From: Yersinia artesiana
Lineage (GTDB): Bacteria > Pseudomonadota > Gammaproteobacteria > Enterobacterales > Enterobacteriaceae
DNA: 64,000 bases
Reading direction: 5' to 3'
Assembly (NCBI RefSeq): GCF_902726545.1
Contig: NZ_CACVAD010000013.1
Coordinates: forward strand, 36,476 to 100,475
Made by a program: the position numbers and the translations under genes. The notes beneath the pieces were generated by a model. That model worked only from the letters and a program-made list of their open reading frames with translations, searched no databases and was not told the DNA's origin. Below are positions 26,776 to 34,645 of this stretch, in pieces; within the stretch, counting starts at the first letter, position 1, and every line of letters begins with the position of its first letter.

Positions 26776-27468
26776 ATGAAGCTAAACATTGAAGTTAATT
26801 GTTCTTATGTGTGTGAACCCATACATAAGCAAGACGGTAGTTTATTAGCGGTAGAGCTATTGAGCCGATTTTCAGCTAAGTCGGTAGATTTACCCATCGA
26901 TGTTGAAGATTTTATTAATAAATTGGATATCGATGGAAAGACCGATTTATTCCAGGATCAATTACGCGCAGTGAAAGTTTATAGCGAGTGGTTTATCACT
27001 CATAATGTTCTGCTTTCAATTAATATCGATTTTGACTTGGCAAGCGTGATTGTTACTGATGAGTCAACCCGTCTGATGCTTGACGAATTGCCTTTTTTAC
27101 GCTTGGAAATAATGGAAACATTTTCCAATTTATCTGATGGAATGAATAATCCGCTGTTACGCGATATGGCTGAGCGCTATCCGCTATGGCTGGATGACCT
27201 TGGCAGCGGTGGCTCTACCTTAAATGCGGTCACTGCCAATATTTTCGAATATGTGAAAATTGATAAGCATTTCTTCTGGCAGCACAATAAGCATACCTTC
27301 CCGATTTTGATCAATAATATTAAGAAATACTGCCTCGGGGTGATTGTGGTTGGCGTAGAAAACCAGGATGAATCGGAGCAACTTAAAGGCAGTAATATTG
27401 ATGCAATGCAGGGATATTTATTCAATCAGCTGACACTGGATGAATTGGTATCGCAATCTTTGCTTTAA
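26776..27468 (+). CDS. Stand-alone EAL-domain protein, possible c-di-GMP phosphodiesterase
   Basis: 230-residue soluble protein made of one EAL domain with no sensor or GGDEF part. The residues needed for cyclic-di-GMP hydrolysis are all present, although the motifs are divergent: Glu27 (ELLSR for EALLR), Asn83, Glu111, Asp140-Asp141 (LDDLGSGGS for DDFGTGYS), Lys161 (VKIDK), Glu195 (VGVEN) and Gln212 (MQGY). Short single-domain EAL proteins such as YdiV have lost these residues and act by binding proteins; this one could still be an enzyme. The ATG at 26776 is preceded by AGGTG; an upstream TTG start is less likely. It lies where E. coli has folX-yfcGF. Confidence 0.8.
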   Translation: MKLNIEVNCSYVCEPIHKQDGSLLAVELLSRFSAKSVDLPIDVEDFINKLDIDGKTDLFQDQLRAVKVYSEWFITHNVLLSINIDFDLASVIVTDESTRLMLDELPFLRLEIMETFSNLSDGMNNPLLRDMAERYPLWLDDLGSGGSTLNAVTANIFEYVKIDKHFFWQHNKHTFPILINNIKKYCLGVIVVGVENQDESEQLKGSNIDAMQGYLFNQLTLDELVSQSLL

Positions 27469-27494
27469 CACTCTCCCTCCCATCTTATCTTGCG

Positions 27495-27535
27495 CAATGC
27501 TGACATTATTCTTTTATGTCGGCATTGTATTTTTT
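27495..27535 (+). terminator. Intrinsic terminator after the EAL gene
   Basis: A 12-bp stem with one mismatch (CAATGCTGACAT with ATGTCGGCATTG) is followed by TATTTTTT. It lies 27 bases after the EAL gene stop. Confidence 0.75.
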
Positions 27536-27704
27536 ACGATAAAAGTATTTTACGAAAAAATTTTCTTATGATAAATGGCGGCTTTTTCTCGGATTAATCT
27601 GACGTATTGGATGATAGAATAAAGCCTCATTGAGTTCTCACGACTTACTGCGGCGGCAGGTGTCGCCAGATTGACTGAAATTAGACCTAAGAGACGACGA
27701 TACC

Positions 27705-28256
27705 ATGAAGTTAATGTTTGCTTCTGACCTGCATGGGTCGCTACCGGCTACTGAAAAAACTCTGGAGATTTTTGACCGCAGTGGGGCGCAATGGCTGGTG
27801 TTATTGGGAGATTTACTCAACCACGGGCCACGTAATGCGTTACCGGCAGGCTATCAACCGGCAGCGGTTGCGGAATGTCTTAATCCCTATAAAAACCAGA
27901 TTATTGCTGTGCGAGGTAATTGCGATAGCGAAGTCGATCAGATGTTATTACAGTTCCCTATCATGGCCGGCTGGCAACAGATTATTATGCCAGAAACACG
28001 TTTATTTTTGACGCATGGTCACCTTTATCATCCGGGGGCGCTTCCTCCGTTGCGTAAGGGGGATGTCTTAGTTTATGGTCATACCCATCTACCACAGGCA
28101 GAGTGGCAAGATGACGTCATATGCTTTAATCCCGGTTCAGTCAGCATTCCTAAAGGGGGATATCCGGCGAGCTATGGCATGTTGGATGGGGGAGTTTTAC
28201 AGGTTCTGGCCCTACAAAATGATGAACCTGTCACCCAGTTGGTATTAAAAGACTAA
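27705..28256 (+). CDS. yfcE: Phosphodiesterase YfcE
   Basis: 183-residue metallophosphoesterase of the MJ0936/YfcE group, which cleaves phosphodiester model substrates with manganese in vitro; the natural substrate is not known. Metal-binding motifs appear in order: DLHGS near the N-terminus, GDLLNHGPRN, RGNCDSEVD, LTHGHLYHPG and YGHTHLPQ. The ATG at 27705 gives the standard N-terminus MKLMFASDLHGS. yfcD follows after 75 bases on the same strand. Confidence 0.95.
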   Translation: MKLMFASDLHGSLPATEKTLEIFDRSGAQWLVLLGDLLNHGPRNALPAGYQPAAVAECLNPYKNQIIAVRGNCDSEVDQMLLQFPIMAGWQQIIMPETRLFLTHGHLYHPGALPPLRKGDVLVYGHTHLPQAEWQDDVICFNPGSVSIPKGGYPASYGMLDGGVLQVLALQNDEPVTQLVLKD

Positions 28257-28331
28257 ATAATATAATGAGTTATAAACTCTTGATTAACAATTGCGCGTAT
28301 CTAATCGCGCCCAGATAGAAGGTTTCAGAGG

Positions 28332-28880
28332 ATGGTGGAGCAAAATCCAGCAGCAGTCATCGAGTGGGTTGATATTGTTGATGAGCAAAATGAAGTGATT
28401 GCTCAATGCAGTCGTCAACAAATGAGAGCTCAACGACTACGCCACCGTGCTACCTATATTGTGGTGCACGATGGAATGGGCAAAATACTGGTACAACGCC
28501 GTACTGAGAGCAAAGATTTCTATCCAGGAAAACTGGATGCGACGGCCGGTGGTGTGGTGCAAAGTGGTGAAAACTACCTTGAGTCTGCACGGCGTGAAGC
28601 GGAAGAAGAGTTAGGCATTGCTGGCGTGCCTTTTGCTGAACATGGTCAGTTCTACTTTGAAGAAGAGTGCTGCCGCGTGTGGGGGGCTTTATTTAGCTGC
28701 GTTTCCCATGGCCCATTTGCATTGCAGGCGGAAGAGATAGACGAAGTTCGTTGGATGCTGCCAGAGGAAATTACCGCGCGTTGTGACGAGTTCACGCCAG
28801 ATTCCCTGAAAGCGCTATCGCTGTGGTTAACCCGTAATAATGAGCAGGATTACGGTAAAATTACACCGCGCGAAGATTAA
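28332..28880 (+). CDS. yfcD: Nudix hydrolase YfcD
   Basis: 182-residue Nudix hydrolase. The Nudix box is complete in [24 protein letters not shown] (only the key residues G, E, RE, EE and G matter here). The N-terminal [16 protein letters not shown] region resembles isopentenyl-diphosphate isomerase-like Nudix proteins. The substrate is unproven. The ATG at 28332 follows an AGAGG site. It closes the conserved yfcE-yfcD pair before an accessory LysR/dehydrogenase unit. Confidence 0.93.
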   Translation: MVEQNPAAVIEWVDIVDEQNEVIAQCSRQQMRAQRLRHRATYIVVHDGMGKILVQRRTESKDFYPGKLDATAGGVVQSGENYLESARREAEEELGIAGVPFAEHGQFYFEEECCRVWGALFSCVSHGPFALQAEEIDEVRWMLPEEITARCDEFTPDSLKALSLWLTRNNEQDYGKITPRED

Positions 28881-28992
28881 TCTCAGTCGGCGATAAAATG
28901 CCTGTAAATATAAATTGCACCCCAAATGCTGGATAATCATCTGGCATTTGGCGGTGTTTTTTATGGTGTATTCTCTGACGTTAATGTTTAAC

Positions 28993-29877
28993 TCACATCC
29001 TGACATGTTCAATCAATGCTCTCAACTTGGGGGCCAAATTCTTCCGGCTAGGGAAATAGAGGTAAAATCCGGGAAATGTCGGTAGCCAGGCTTCCAGTAT
29101 TGATACTAATTCACCGCGCTCGATATAAGGGCTGAAGGTTTCCTCCATACCCAGGGTAATACCACCGCCAGCGCAGGCGGTACGGATCATTATGCCCATA
29201 TCGTTGGTTGTTACCTGTGGATTAACCGCCACATCAAATTGGAGTTCCTGCCGGGAAAATTCCCAGCGGTAAGGTGATGAGCCGGGTTCCTTGCGCCATC
29301 CGATACAGCGGTGATGAATGAGATCATAGGGATGCTGTGGGGTGCCATGCTGTTGCAGATACTGCGGTGACGCCACGGTTATCTGGCGCTGTTGCGCTGA
29401 AACCGGTACTGCAATCATATCTTTAGCAATGATTTCACCTAGCCGCACACCGGCATCGTAGCCCTGTGCCACAATATCAAATTCGCTATCTGTAATCGTG
29501 ATATCCAATTCAATATGTGGATATTGCTCGATAAATGTCGCCAATAAAGGGCCAGCAATAAAGCGTTCGGCTATTGAGGAAACTGCCAGCCGCAGTTGCC
29601 CGCGAGGTTCACCTGCCAGCTCGGCAATATCAGCAACGGCTCGATTTAACTGGATTATCGCGGGTGCAACCTCAGCGTACAAGCGTTCACCGGCTTCAGT
29701 CAGGCTAATACTGCGCGTGGTACGGTTCATTAGTGAGATGTTGAGTCGGTCTTCCAGCCTGCGTAGGGCCTGACTGATGGCTGGTCGTGTCACCCCTAAT
29801 CGTTCTGCCGCTATGCGAAAGTTGCGTGTCTCAACCACCATAACAAAAACATCCAGCGTATTTTTATCAAGCATCAT
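28993..29877 (-). CDS. LysR-family transcriptional regulator
   Basis: 294 residues. The N-terminal winged helix-turn-helix is LDVFVMVVETRNFRIAAERLGVTRPAISQALRRLEDRL. A periplasmic-binding-protein-like effector domain follows, with GQLRLAVSSIAERFIAGPLL and YDAGVRLGEIIAKDMIAVPV, strings of the LysR group that includes many oxidoreductase regulators. It is divergent from the short-chain dehydrogenase at 29976, with 98 bases between the starts, so that gene is its likely target. A second ATG one codon in is an alternative start. Effector unknown. Confidence 0.85.
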   Translation of the reverse strand: MMLDKNTLDVFVMVVETRNFRIAAERLGVTRPAISQALRRLEDRLNISLMNRTTRSISLTEAGERLYAEVAPAIIQLNRAVADIAELAGEPRGQLRLAVSSIAERFIAGPLLATFIEQYPHIELDITITDSEFDIVAQGYDAGVRLGEIIAKDMIAVPVSAQQRQITVASPQYLQQHGTPQHPYDLIHHRCIGWRKEPGSSPYRWEFSRQELQFDVAVNPQVTTNDMGIMIRTACAGGGITLGMEETFSPYIERGELVSILEAWLPTFPGFYLYFPSRKNLAPKLRALIEHVRM

Positions 29878-29975
29878 TGGTTAGTTACTGTTACCAGTCC
29901 ATGAAGTAGTGATGGGGTTATGTTTATAGTTTGGTCAGCATAAGATCACTTTCGACATCTTAACAGGAGTTTTTT

Positions 29976-30701
29976 ATGTATAAGAAAGTGATTTTGATAA
30001 CTGGCGCCTCAAGCGGAATTGGTGCTGGCATAGCTCGTGAACTGGCTGCGAGCGGCGCTATTTTATTACTGGGTGCCCGCCGTGTTGAACGCCTGAAAAC
30101 CCTGGCAACTGAGCTTCGTTTTCGTGGTGCGGAGGTAGATATTCATGAGCTTGATGTGACTTGCCGTGAATCGATGCAGGCTTTTGCACAACGGGCATTG
30201 ACAACATGGGGACGTATCGACGTGATGATCAACAACGCAGGTGTCATGCCGTTGTCACCCATGGCGTCACTCAAAGTGGATGAATGGGAGCGGATGGTTG
30301 ATGTGAACATTAAAGGTGTATTGTACGGCATTGCTTCGGTGCTCCCATTCATGCTGGAGTGTAAAGCTGGGCACATTATCAATATCGGCTCGATTGGTGC
30401 ACTTAATGTGTCGCCAACAGCGGCTGTTTACTGTGCAACAAAATATGCCGTTCGCGCGATATCAGATGGTTTACGTCAGGAGAACAATCAGCTACGTGTG
30501 ACGTGCGTGCATCCTGGCGCGGTAGAAAGTGAATTGGCCGATACCATTACCGACCAAACTGCCGCCGAGGCGATGAAGAGTTTTCGCGCCATTGCGCTGC
30601 AACCGGATGCAATTGCGAGGGCGGTGCGTTATGTCATTGAACAACCGGAGGATGTGGATGTGAACGAGATAGTGGTGCGCTCCACGCGAGCAGCGCACTA
30701 A
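29976..30701 (+). CDS. Short-chain dehydrogenase/reductase
   Basis: 241-residue classical SDR oxidoreductase. The cofactor loop is TGASSGIGAGIARELA, followed by NNAGVMPLSPM, the catalytic serine in IGSIGALN and YCATKYAV with the active-site tyrosine and lysine. An arginine directly after the first strand (ARRVERLKTL) suggests NADP(H) preference. The substrate is not evident. The ATG at 29976 follows AGGAG. It is divergent from the LysR-type gene and ends at a bidirectional terminator shared with the convergent PTS operon. Confidence 0.85.
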   Translation: MYKKVILITGASSGIGAGIARELAASGAILLLGARRVERLKTLATELRFRGAEVDIHELDVTCRESMQAFAQRALTTWGRIDVMINNAGVMPLSPMASLKVDEWERMVDVNIKGVLYGIASVLPFMLECKAGHIINIGSIGALNVSPTAAVYCATKYAVRAISDGLRQENNQLRVTCVHPGAVESELADTITDQTAAEAMKSFRAIALQPDAIARAVRYVIEQPEDVDVNEIVVRSTRAAH

Positions 30702-30708
30702 CAGTAAA

Positions 30709-30735
30709 AAGCCCCTAAATGCAGGGGCTTCTTTT
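30709..30735. terminator. Bidirectional terminator between SDR gene and PTS operon
   Basis: AAGCCCC and GGGGCTT form a stem around an eight-base loop, with A residues on the left and TCTTTT on the right. It can serve the dehydrogenase gene on the plus strand and the PTS operon on the minus strand. Confidence 0.85.
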
Positions 30736-30752
30736 ATGACTTAATTTACTGA

Positions 30753-32009
30753 CTATCTAACAATAATCCCTAGCAGGATACCCAGAGCACCGAAGTCAGC
30801 ATCACTAAACGTCGTGTTGGCGAATCCGATATCACCCAACACTGGCAGCAAGAATACTGGCAGGAAGGTAATCAGCAAGCCTTGAGCAAAGGCACCCAAG
30901 ATAGCACCACGACGCCCACCGGTTGCATTGCCAAACACCCCTGCAGCAGCACCGACGAAGAAGTGAGGTACAACACCTGGGATGATTACGGTCATATTCA
31001 TCAAATACAGCGCGAACATACCGATAAGGCCGGCAGCAAAGCTGCTCAGGAAGCCAACCAATACTGCATTTGGCGCGTAAGGGAACACGACCGGGCAATC
31101 CAATGCAGGTTTTGCATTTGGCACTAACTTGTCGGAAATCCCTTTGAAGGCCGGTACGATCTCGGCAATAACCATACGCACACCTTGCAAGATGATGTAT
31201 ACACCTGCGGCGAAAGTAATGGATTGCATCAGTGAGAACATAAACCAGTTTTTACCACCGCTCAGGCTTTTCACCACTTCCGGCCCAGCGAACAGGCAGG
31301 TGACGATGAAAATGATACACATGGTAAAGGAGATAGCGACCGGCGTATCACGCAAGAACAACAGACTTTTTGGCACATTCATGTCTTCAGTCGAATGTTC
31401 TTTATTGCCAAACTTACTGCCGATAAAGCCAGCTAATACATAAGACAGGGTTGAGAAGTGGCCGATTGCCACATCATCTGAGCCGGTAACTTTCTTCATG
31501 TAAGGATGGGCAATGGCTGGGAAGAATACCATCGCAACCCCCACGACCAGAGAACCGATCACAATCAGAGTCACACCACTAATCCCGGCGGTCGCCAGAA
31601 TTACCGCTACCATCATCGACATAAACAGCGTGTGGTGCCCGGTCAGGAAGATGAATTTCCACGGCGTAAAGCGGGCAATCAGGATATTGATAACCATAGC
31701 GAAGAACATAATCATCGCCATTTCTTTACCGAAGCTCTTTTGTGCCACAGACACAATGGCTTCGTTATTCGGCACAACGCCCTGAATACCAAATGCTTGT
31801 TGGAAGATGTTGGCGAAATCACCTAAAGATGAAACCACCAGACCAGCACCGGCACCTAAAATCACAAAACCCATAATGGTTTTTACGGTGCCTTTAATGC
31901 ACTCCGTGACCGGTTTTTTCTGTGCAATCAGGCCGATTAAGGCGATCAGACCAACCAGCACCGCTGGTTCGGAAAGAACATCACTCATTAAAAAGCGAAA
32001 GAAATCCAT
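30753..32009 (-). CDS. Ascorbate-family (UlaA/SgaT-type) PTS transporter subunit IIC
   Basis: 418-residue polytopic membrane protein with ten or more helices, of the UlaA/SgaT IIC family. Family strings include IKGTVKTIMGFVILGAGAGL, FLTGHHTLFMSMM, VYIILQGVRMVIAEI and YAPNAVLVGF. It forms the sugar channel of a PTS whose IIB and IIA are separate genes just upstream. UlaA itself imports L-ascorbate, but this protein is a shorter paralogue and no ascorbate or pentose-phosphate genes are nearby, so the substrate is unknown. It is the last gene of a minus-strand operon, 12 bases after IIB. Confidence 0.88.
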   Translation of the reverse strand: MDFFRFLMSDVLSEPAVLVGLIALIGLIAQKKPVTECIKGTVKTIMGFVILGAGAGLVVSSLGDFANIFQQAFGIQGVVPNNEAIVSVAQKSFGKEMAMIMFFAMVINILIARFTPWKFIFLTGHHTLFMSMMVAVILATAGISGVTLIVIGSLVVGVAMVFFPAIAHPYMKKVTGSDDVAIGHFSTLSYVLAGFIGSKFGNKEHSTEDMNVPKSLLFLRDTPVAISFTMCIIFIVTCLFAGPEVVKSLSGGKNWFMFSLMQSITFAAGVYIILQGVRMVIAEIVPAFKGISDKLVPNAKPALDCPVVFPYAPNAVLVGFLSSFAAGLIGMFALYLMNMTVIIPGVVPHFFVGAAAGVFGNATGGRRGAILGAFAQGLLITFLPVFLLPVLGDIGFANTTFSDADFGALGILLGIIVR

Positions 32010-32021
32010 ACCAGCCTCCAG

Positions 32022-32309
32022 TTACAAAGCGCCTAATTCGGTTAATGCTACAGACAAGCGCTCTTTCATGGCTTTCTTGTCGATCATATTGTCCAGTGCC
32101 ACGATTTTTCCACCCACGGCCTGAGCAATTAATTGCTCGGCGATATCTTTAGTGCCGATGAAAATGTCACTGGGCGTTCCTTTGGCAGAACCGAGATCCA
32201 CATGATCCACCTCTGCATTGACCGCCAATTCTTTCAGAATATTTTTGATGCTGATTTCCATCATCAGACTGGTACCTAAACCGTTACCGCAAACCACTGT
32301 AATTTTCAT
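32022..32309 (-). CDS. PTS system IIB component (ascorbate/galactitol type)
   Basis: 95-residue cytoplasmic protein. The phosphorylated cysteine is in the N-terminal loop CGNGLGTSLMM (Cys7), as in lactose/ascorbate-type IIB proteins. It accepts phosphate from the IIA protein and passes it to the sugar entering through IIC. The gene lies between IIA (42 bases upstream) and IIC (12 bases downstream) in one operon. The start has an AAGGGG site before it on the minus strand. Confidence 0.9.
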   Translation of the reverse strand: MKITVVCGNGLGTSLMMEISIKNILKELAVNAEVDHVDLGSAKGTPSDIFIGTKDIAEQLIAQAVGGKIVALDNMIDKKAMKERLSVALTELGAL

Positions 32310-32351
32310 TTTCTTTCCCCTTGAAATTATTATCCGAACTCAATGCTGAGA

Positions 32352-32795
32352 TTAATAGCGCGCAATGACGGATAAGATATCCTGCGGCGTTTTGGCATTA
32401 AGTAAGGTTTGTACATCGTTATCGTTATCGAACAACTGAGCGAGTTGAGAAATAGCCTCGATGTGGCTAGTACTGTCTGTCGCGGCTAACACTATGAGCA
32501 GTTTTACCGGATCGTTACCTTCAGCATTGAAAGTGACGCCCTCTGTGATGACGGTTAAGGCCAGAGAGAGTTTATTGGCACCTTCTTCCGGGCGGGCATG
32601 CGGCATGGCAATGCCCGGCCCAACAACATAGTAAGGGCCAATAGCCTCATGGGAGCGATAGATTGCCTCGACATAACGGGCTTCAATCGAGCCATTATCA
32701 ATCAGTGGCTGACATGAAATCGCGATGGCATCACGCCAGTCTTTTGCCTGGCTGACGACTTGAATGACGTCTGGCGTTAACAGTGTTTTTAACAT
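32352..32795 (-). CDS. PTS system IIA component (mannitol/fructose type-2 fold)
   Basis: 147-residue protein of the EIIA type-2 fold. The phosphorylated histidine is in GIAMPHARPEEG (His66). It takes phosphate from HPr and hands it to the adjacent IIB. It is the first gene of the operon and is divergent from the LacI/GntR-type regulator, with operator-like palindromes in between. Confidence 0.9.
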   Translation of the reverse strand: MLKTLLTPDVIQVVSQAKDWRDAIAISCQPLIDNGSIEARYVEAIYRSHEAIGPYYVVGPGIAMPHARPEEGANKLSLALTVITEGVTFNAEGNDPVKLLIVLAATDSTSHIEAISQLAQLFDNDNDVQTLLNAKTPQDILSVIARY

Positions 32796-32872
32796 GATAT
32801 ATATGACTCCCGATGACTGTTAACGTGAGAGTAGATTTTTATCACTGGTATTAATGTGATGAATATCTCAAT

Positions 32873-32920
32873 TGATAGCGCTACCTGATAGCGCTATCAA
32901 AATTTGTGATAGCGCTATCA
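32873..32920. promoter_or_regulatory. Triple operator for the PTS operon and its regulator
   Basis: Two perfect 14-bp palindromes TGATAGCGCTATCA lie at 32886-32899 and 32907-32920, centres 21 bases apart (two helical turns). A degenerate third copy, TGATAGCGCTACC, directly abuts the first at 32873. GC-centred palindromes of this kind are typical of LacI/GntR-type operators, and they sit between the divergent PTS operon and the regulator gene. Confidence 0.85.
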
Positions 32921-33040
32921 TTTGTCACACCAAGGGCTTTGGCTATCTCCAAATAAGCCATATACAATGCAATGTATTGTCGAGGGCCAGTGTGGGAAAG
33001 TTTTACTCAGACAAGAATTTTAATCAGGCAGGAAATCAGC

Positions 33041-34066
33041 ATGGAAAAAACGCGCAAGCGCCGTAATACCGGGCGGGTCACTCTATCCGATGTGGCGAAT
33101 TACGCCGGGGTAGGGTCGATGACTGTTTCCAGAGCGCTGCGAACGCCGGAGCAGGTTTCAGATAAGTTACGTGAAAAAATAGAACAAGCGGTTGAAACTC
33201 TTGGCTATATTCCCAACCGGGCTGCTGGAGCATTGGCCTCGGCTCACAGCGATACTGTCGCTGTTTTAATTCCGTCATTAACGGACAAAGCCAGTTCCCG
33301 ATTTATGCAGGCGCTGCAACAGATTCTAAATAAAAATGAGTTCCAGTTATTACTAGGTTGCCATGAATATAACCAGCGCAAAGAAGCGGAAATATTGATG
33401 ACTTTGCTGCAAAGTAACCCAGCAGCGGTAGTGATATTTGGCTCACAACTGGCAGATAAAACCTACCAATTATTGGAACGCGCCAATATCCCGACGGTCA
33501 ATGTGGTCGGTTCCTATTTCAAAGGGGCCAAAATTACTCTTGAGGCGGCTTTTTTTGAGTCGGCCTATGAATTAAGCCGCCACTTGTTGGAACGGGGTTA
33601 TCACAATATTGGCTTTATCGGCGCTCATATGGATAACCGCCTGCAACGCCAGCAGTTGAATGGTTGGCATAAGGCGATGTTAGAGCACTATAAAAATGCA
33701 GATCAAACCGTCACAACACCTGAAACGGCCAGTTTGCAGTTTGGCCGCTATGCATTGACAGAAATACTCCAGCGCCAGCCAGAATTGGATGCGGTGATAT
33801 GCAGTCACGAAGATATCGCGCTCGGTGTGTTATTTGAATGCCAGCGGCGGCTGTTGAAAATCCCCAGTGGCATTGCGGTAGCATGTTTAGATGGCTCTGA
33901 CAGCTGTGATCAAACCCATCCGACCTTGACTTCAATGCGTATTGATTACAAAAAAATGGGCAAAGAAGCTGGCAAAATGCTGATTGAGCTATTGGATAAT
34001 GATGAAGAGGGTGAACCTCTAAGCCAGAATTTCAACTATAAATTTGAACCGCGGCAAAGCACATGA
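33041..34066 (+). CDS. LacI-family (GntR-like) transcriptional regulator of the PTS operon
   Basis: 341-residue repressor. The LacI helix-turn-helix and hinge are TLSDVANYAGVGSMTVSRALRTPEQVS and LGYIPNRAAGALAS, closest in style to the gluconate repressor GntR. A periplasmic-binding-like effector domain follows. The frame is open 23 codons upstream, but the ATG at 33041 has an AGGA site and gives the right N-terminus. It is divergent from the PTS IIA-IIB-IIC operon. The palindromes between them are its probable binding sites, so it likely represses both. The inducer is unknown. Confidence 0.88.
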   Translation: MEKTRKRRNTGRVTLSDVANYAGVGSMTVSRALRTPEQVSDKLREKIEQAVETLGYIPNRAAGALASAHSDTVAVLIPSLTDKASSRFMQALQQILNKNEFQLLLGCHEYNQRKEAEILMTLLQSNPAAVVIFGSQLADKTYQLLERANIPTVNVVGSYFKGAKITLEAAFFESAYELSRHLLERGYHNIGFIGAHMDNRLQRQQLNGWHKAMLEHYKNADQTVTTPETASLQFGRYALTEILQRQPELDAVICSHEDIALGVLFECQRRLLKIPSGIAVACLDGSDSCDQTHPTLTSMRIDYKKMGKEAGKMLIELLDNDEEGEPLSQNFNYKFEPRQST

Positions 34067-34523
34067 AGATAGACAAACTCTGAAGGAAAGCCGCCCCGAA
34101 GGACGGCCACCTATTTTACTTGCCTGATGTGTTGATGATTACCGTGATTGAGTTGTTGAAGATACTCCAACCCCCATTCCAGGATGTTAACAACGCACCA
34201 AATACAACGAGCACAATACAAAAGTATCGTTTCATTGTGCGGTCCATGCTTAGACCGCTTCACGCCAGCACCATCGGCGACACTGCCGTGAATACAAGCA
34301 CGGGAGAGTGCCTGTGTTTACGGCCGTTGGAACTCCTTTCCTTAAACCGATGCCCGCTTGCTTAAGACGGCGAAAAGGCCCGACGCGAGTGTACACTAAT
34401 GTTTGGGTTGTTAAAAACTTGACAGCCACTCCTAAGCAAGACAATATGCCCAACACGGGGGAGTGCTTGCGTTACAACGGCAATACAAACCTGCTGGAAA
34501 GGCCGCTTACCGGACCAGCGCAG
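34067..34523 (+). other. Non-coding block downstream of the LacI-type gene, with a degenerate internal repeat
   Basis: About 450 bp with no convincing gene. A short GCCG/CGGC hairpin lies at 34091-34108, just after the regulator. Two related stretches, CACGGGAGAGTGCCTG near 34299 and CACGGGGGAGTGCTTG near 34454, sit 155 bases apart in the same direction. Short open frames here lack ribosome-binding sites. The block could be a gene remnant or encode an RNA that ends at the terminator at 34524. Confidence 0.4.
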
Positions 34524-34550
34524 AAAAACCGTCTTTATGGCGGTTTTTTT
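34524..34550 (+). terminator. Strong intrinsic terminator in the gap before pta
   Basis: AAAAACCG pairs with CGGTTTTT around a nine-base loop and is followed by further T residues. It lies about 460 bases after the LacI-type gene, too far to be simply its terminator. Confidence 0.7.
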
Positions 34551-34585
34551 GTGCCCGTGCTTGCCCGAACACAATAAAAAGCCCG

Positions 34586-34615
34586 CAATAAAAACGCCAG
34601 CACAAGGCTGGCGTT
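34586..34615 (-). terminator. Terminator of the ackA-pta operon
   Basis: On the minus strand, AACGCCAGC and GCTGGCGTT form a nine-bp perfect stem with a five-base loop, followed by TTTTATT. It lies 31 bases after the pta stop. Confidence 0.85.
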
Positions 34616-34645
34616 GGTATTTCTTATACATACTTAATTGTGAAA

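Noticed and set aside
32872..33066. A 64-codon open frame overlapping the PTS operators
   Set aside because: It begins inside the operator palindromes and runs over the start of the regulator gene; no coding support.
34120..34577. Two overlapping open frames (81 and 89 codons) before pta
   Set aside because: They overlap each other in different frames, lack ribosome-binding sites and contain the degenerate repeat; no family recognised.
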